DNA of 7,547 nt from Sphingopyxis sp. (GTDB taxonomy: Bacteria; Pseudomonadota; Alphaproteobacteria; Sphingomonadales; Sphingomonadaceae), in assembly GCA_013911715.1 (NCBI GenBank), contig JACEST010000095.1:1-7547 (forward strand), in the 5' to 3' direction. The notes below the pieces were generated by a model that was given only the letters and a program-made list of their open reading frames with translations, was not told the origin of the DNA and made no database searches. The translations under genes were made by a program, and so were the position numbers. Each line of letters begins with the position of its first letter. Position 1 is the first letter of the stretch. Positions 6,270 to 7,547 of the stretch are shown here, one piece after another.

Positions 6270-6346
6270 TGGCGCACCCGGAACGATTCGAACGTCCGAC
6301 CCCCAGATTCGTAGTCTGGTGCTCTATCCAGCTGAGCTACGGGTGC
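6270..6346 (-). tRNA. tRNA-Arg(ACG)
   Basis: The minus strand folds into a complete 77-base tRNA. The acceptor stem pairs GCACCCG (6346-6340) with CGGGTGC (6280-6274), followed by discriminator G and an encoded CCA at 6272-6270. The D arm uses GCTC/GAGC around AGCTGGATA, the anticodon stem CCAGA/TCTGG encloses CTACGAA, and the T arm holds the standard TTCGAAT loop. The anticodon ACG is at 6310-6312; A34 is normally edited to inosine by TadA, allowing CGU, CGC and CGA to be read. It stands 44 bases downstream of the pyruvate phosphate dikinase stop on the same strand. Confidence 0.97.
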
Positions 6347-6354
6347 GTGGAGGA

Positions 6355-6384
6355 GCGCCAATAGGGCGAAGCCCTATGCGGCGC
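6355..6384 (-). terminator. Hairpin between ppdK and tRNA-Arg, candidate terminator
   Basis: ATAGGGC (6361-6367) and GCCCTAT (6371-6377) form a perfect 7-bp stem around a 3-base loop (TTC on the minus strand). A small internal loop separates it from a second 5-bp stem, GCGCC (6355-6359) with GGCGC (6380-6384). It begins 6 bases after the dikinase stop, fitting a terminator or 3'-end stabiliser. It lacks a T-run, so read-through into the tRNA is possible. Confidence 0.5.
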
Positions 6385-6390
6385 AACCCC

Positions 6391-7547
<1,157 letters not shown>

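Noticed and set aside
5499..6314. 271-codon plus-strand open frame opposite glk and into the tRNA
   Set aside because: It runs antisense through glucokinase, the palindrome and the tRNA, with no protein-like features.
6270..6346. tRNA-Arg as an integration site for a genomic island
   Set aside because: I saw no second copy of the tRNA 3' end in the window, and both flanks are housekeeping genes with no integrase.
5993..6361. Minus-strand open frame of 122 codons beginning MALLHAPVAQLDRAPD
   Set aside because: It is the well-known false protein obtained by translating through tRNA-Arg; its first part is the tRNA itself and the rest runs through the palindrome and the start of glk.

Overview
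The window is about 7.5 kb of GC-rich, densely coded bacterial chromosome. Protein similarity and three kinds of intergenic palindrome suggest an alphaproteobacterium, most likely a sphingomonad (Sphingopyxis/Sphingomonas-like). This placement is inferred from recall of such genomes, not from a search.

Layout. Bases 1-1662 on the + strand hold the end of a polyamine-type ABC transporter operon: the 3' part of a PotI/PotC-like permease, then its ATPase PotG/PotA one base later. A short GC-rich hairpin separates this operon from a convergent minus-strand block. Read from right to left, the minus strand carries the C-terminal 384 residues of pyruvate phosphate dikinase (cut by the window edge), a hairpin, tRNA-Arg(ACG), glucokinase (glk), a PuuD-like class I glutamine amidotransferase whose start overlaps the glk stop in an ATGA, a class III aminotransferase of the putrescine/omega-amino acid type, and a DUF808 (YedI-like) membrane protein.

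How the genes fit together. The transporter, the aminotransferase and the PuuD-like hydrolase read as a polyamine uptake and breakdown neighbourhood: import of putrescine or spermidine, then transamination or gamma-glutamyl removal towards GABA. The usual partners (periplasmic binding protein, first permease, gamma-glutamylputrescine synthetase) are not in the window, and some may lie to its left. Glucokinase and pyruvate phosphate dikinase belong to central carbon metabolism. The coupling of glk to the puuD-like gene is the unexpected join.

The gaps between genes contain most of the unexplained structure. A 90-bp element at 4200-4289 has perfect 26-bp terminal inverted repeats and is flanked directly by the 5-bp repeat GATAG, which is the signature of a MITE- or REPIN-like mobile repeat. 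It sits just upstream of the aminotransferase ribosome binding site. Two other large imperfect palindromes, of different sequence, lie at 2675-2764 and 6100-6181. No gap without a gene exceeds about 210 bases. I found no CRISPR array, phage gene, complete insertion sequence, toxin-antitoxin pair or defence system, and no clearly new multi-gene system.
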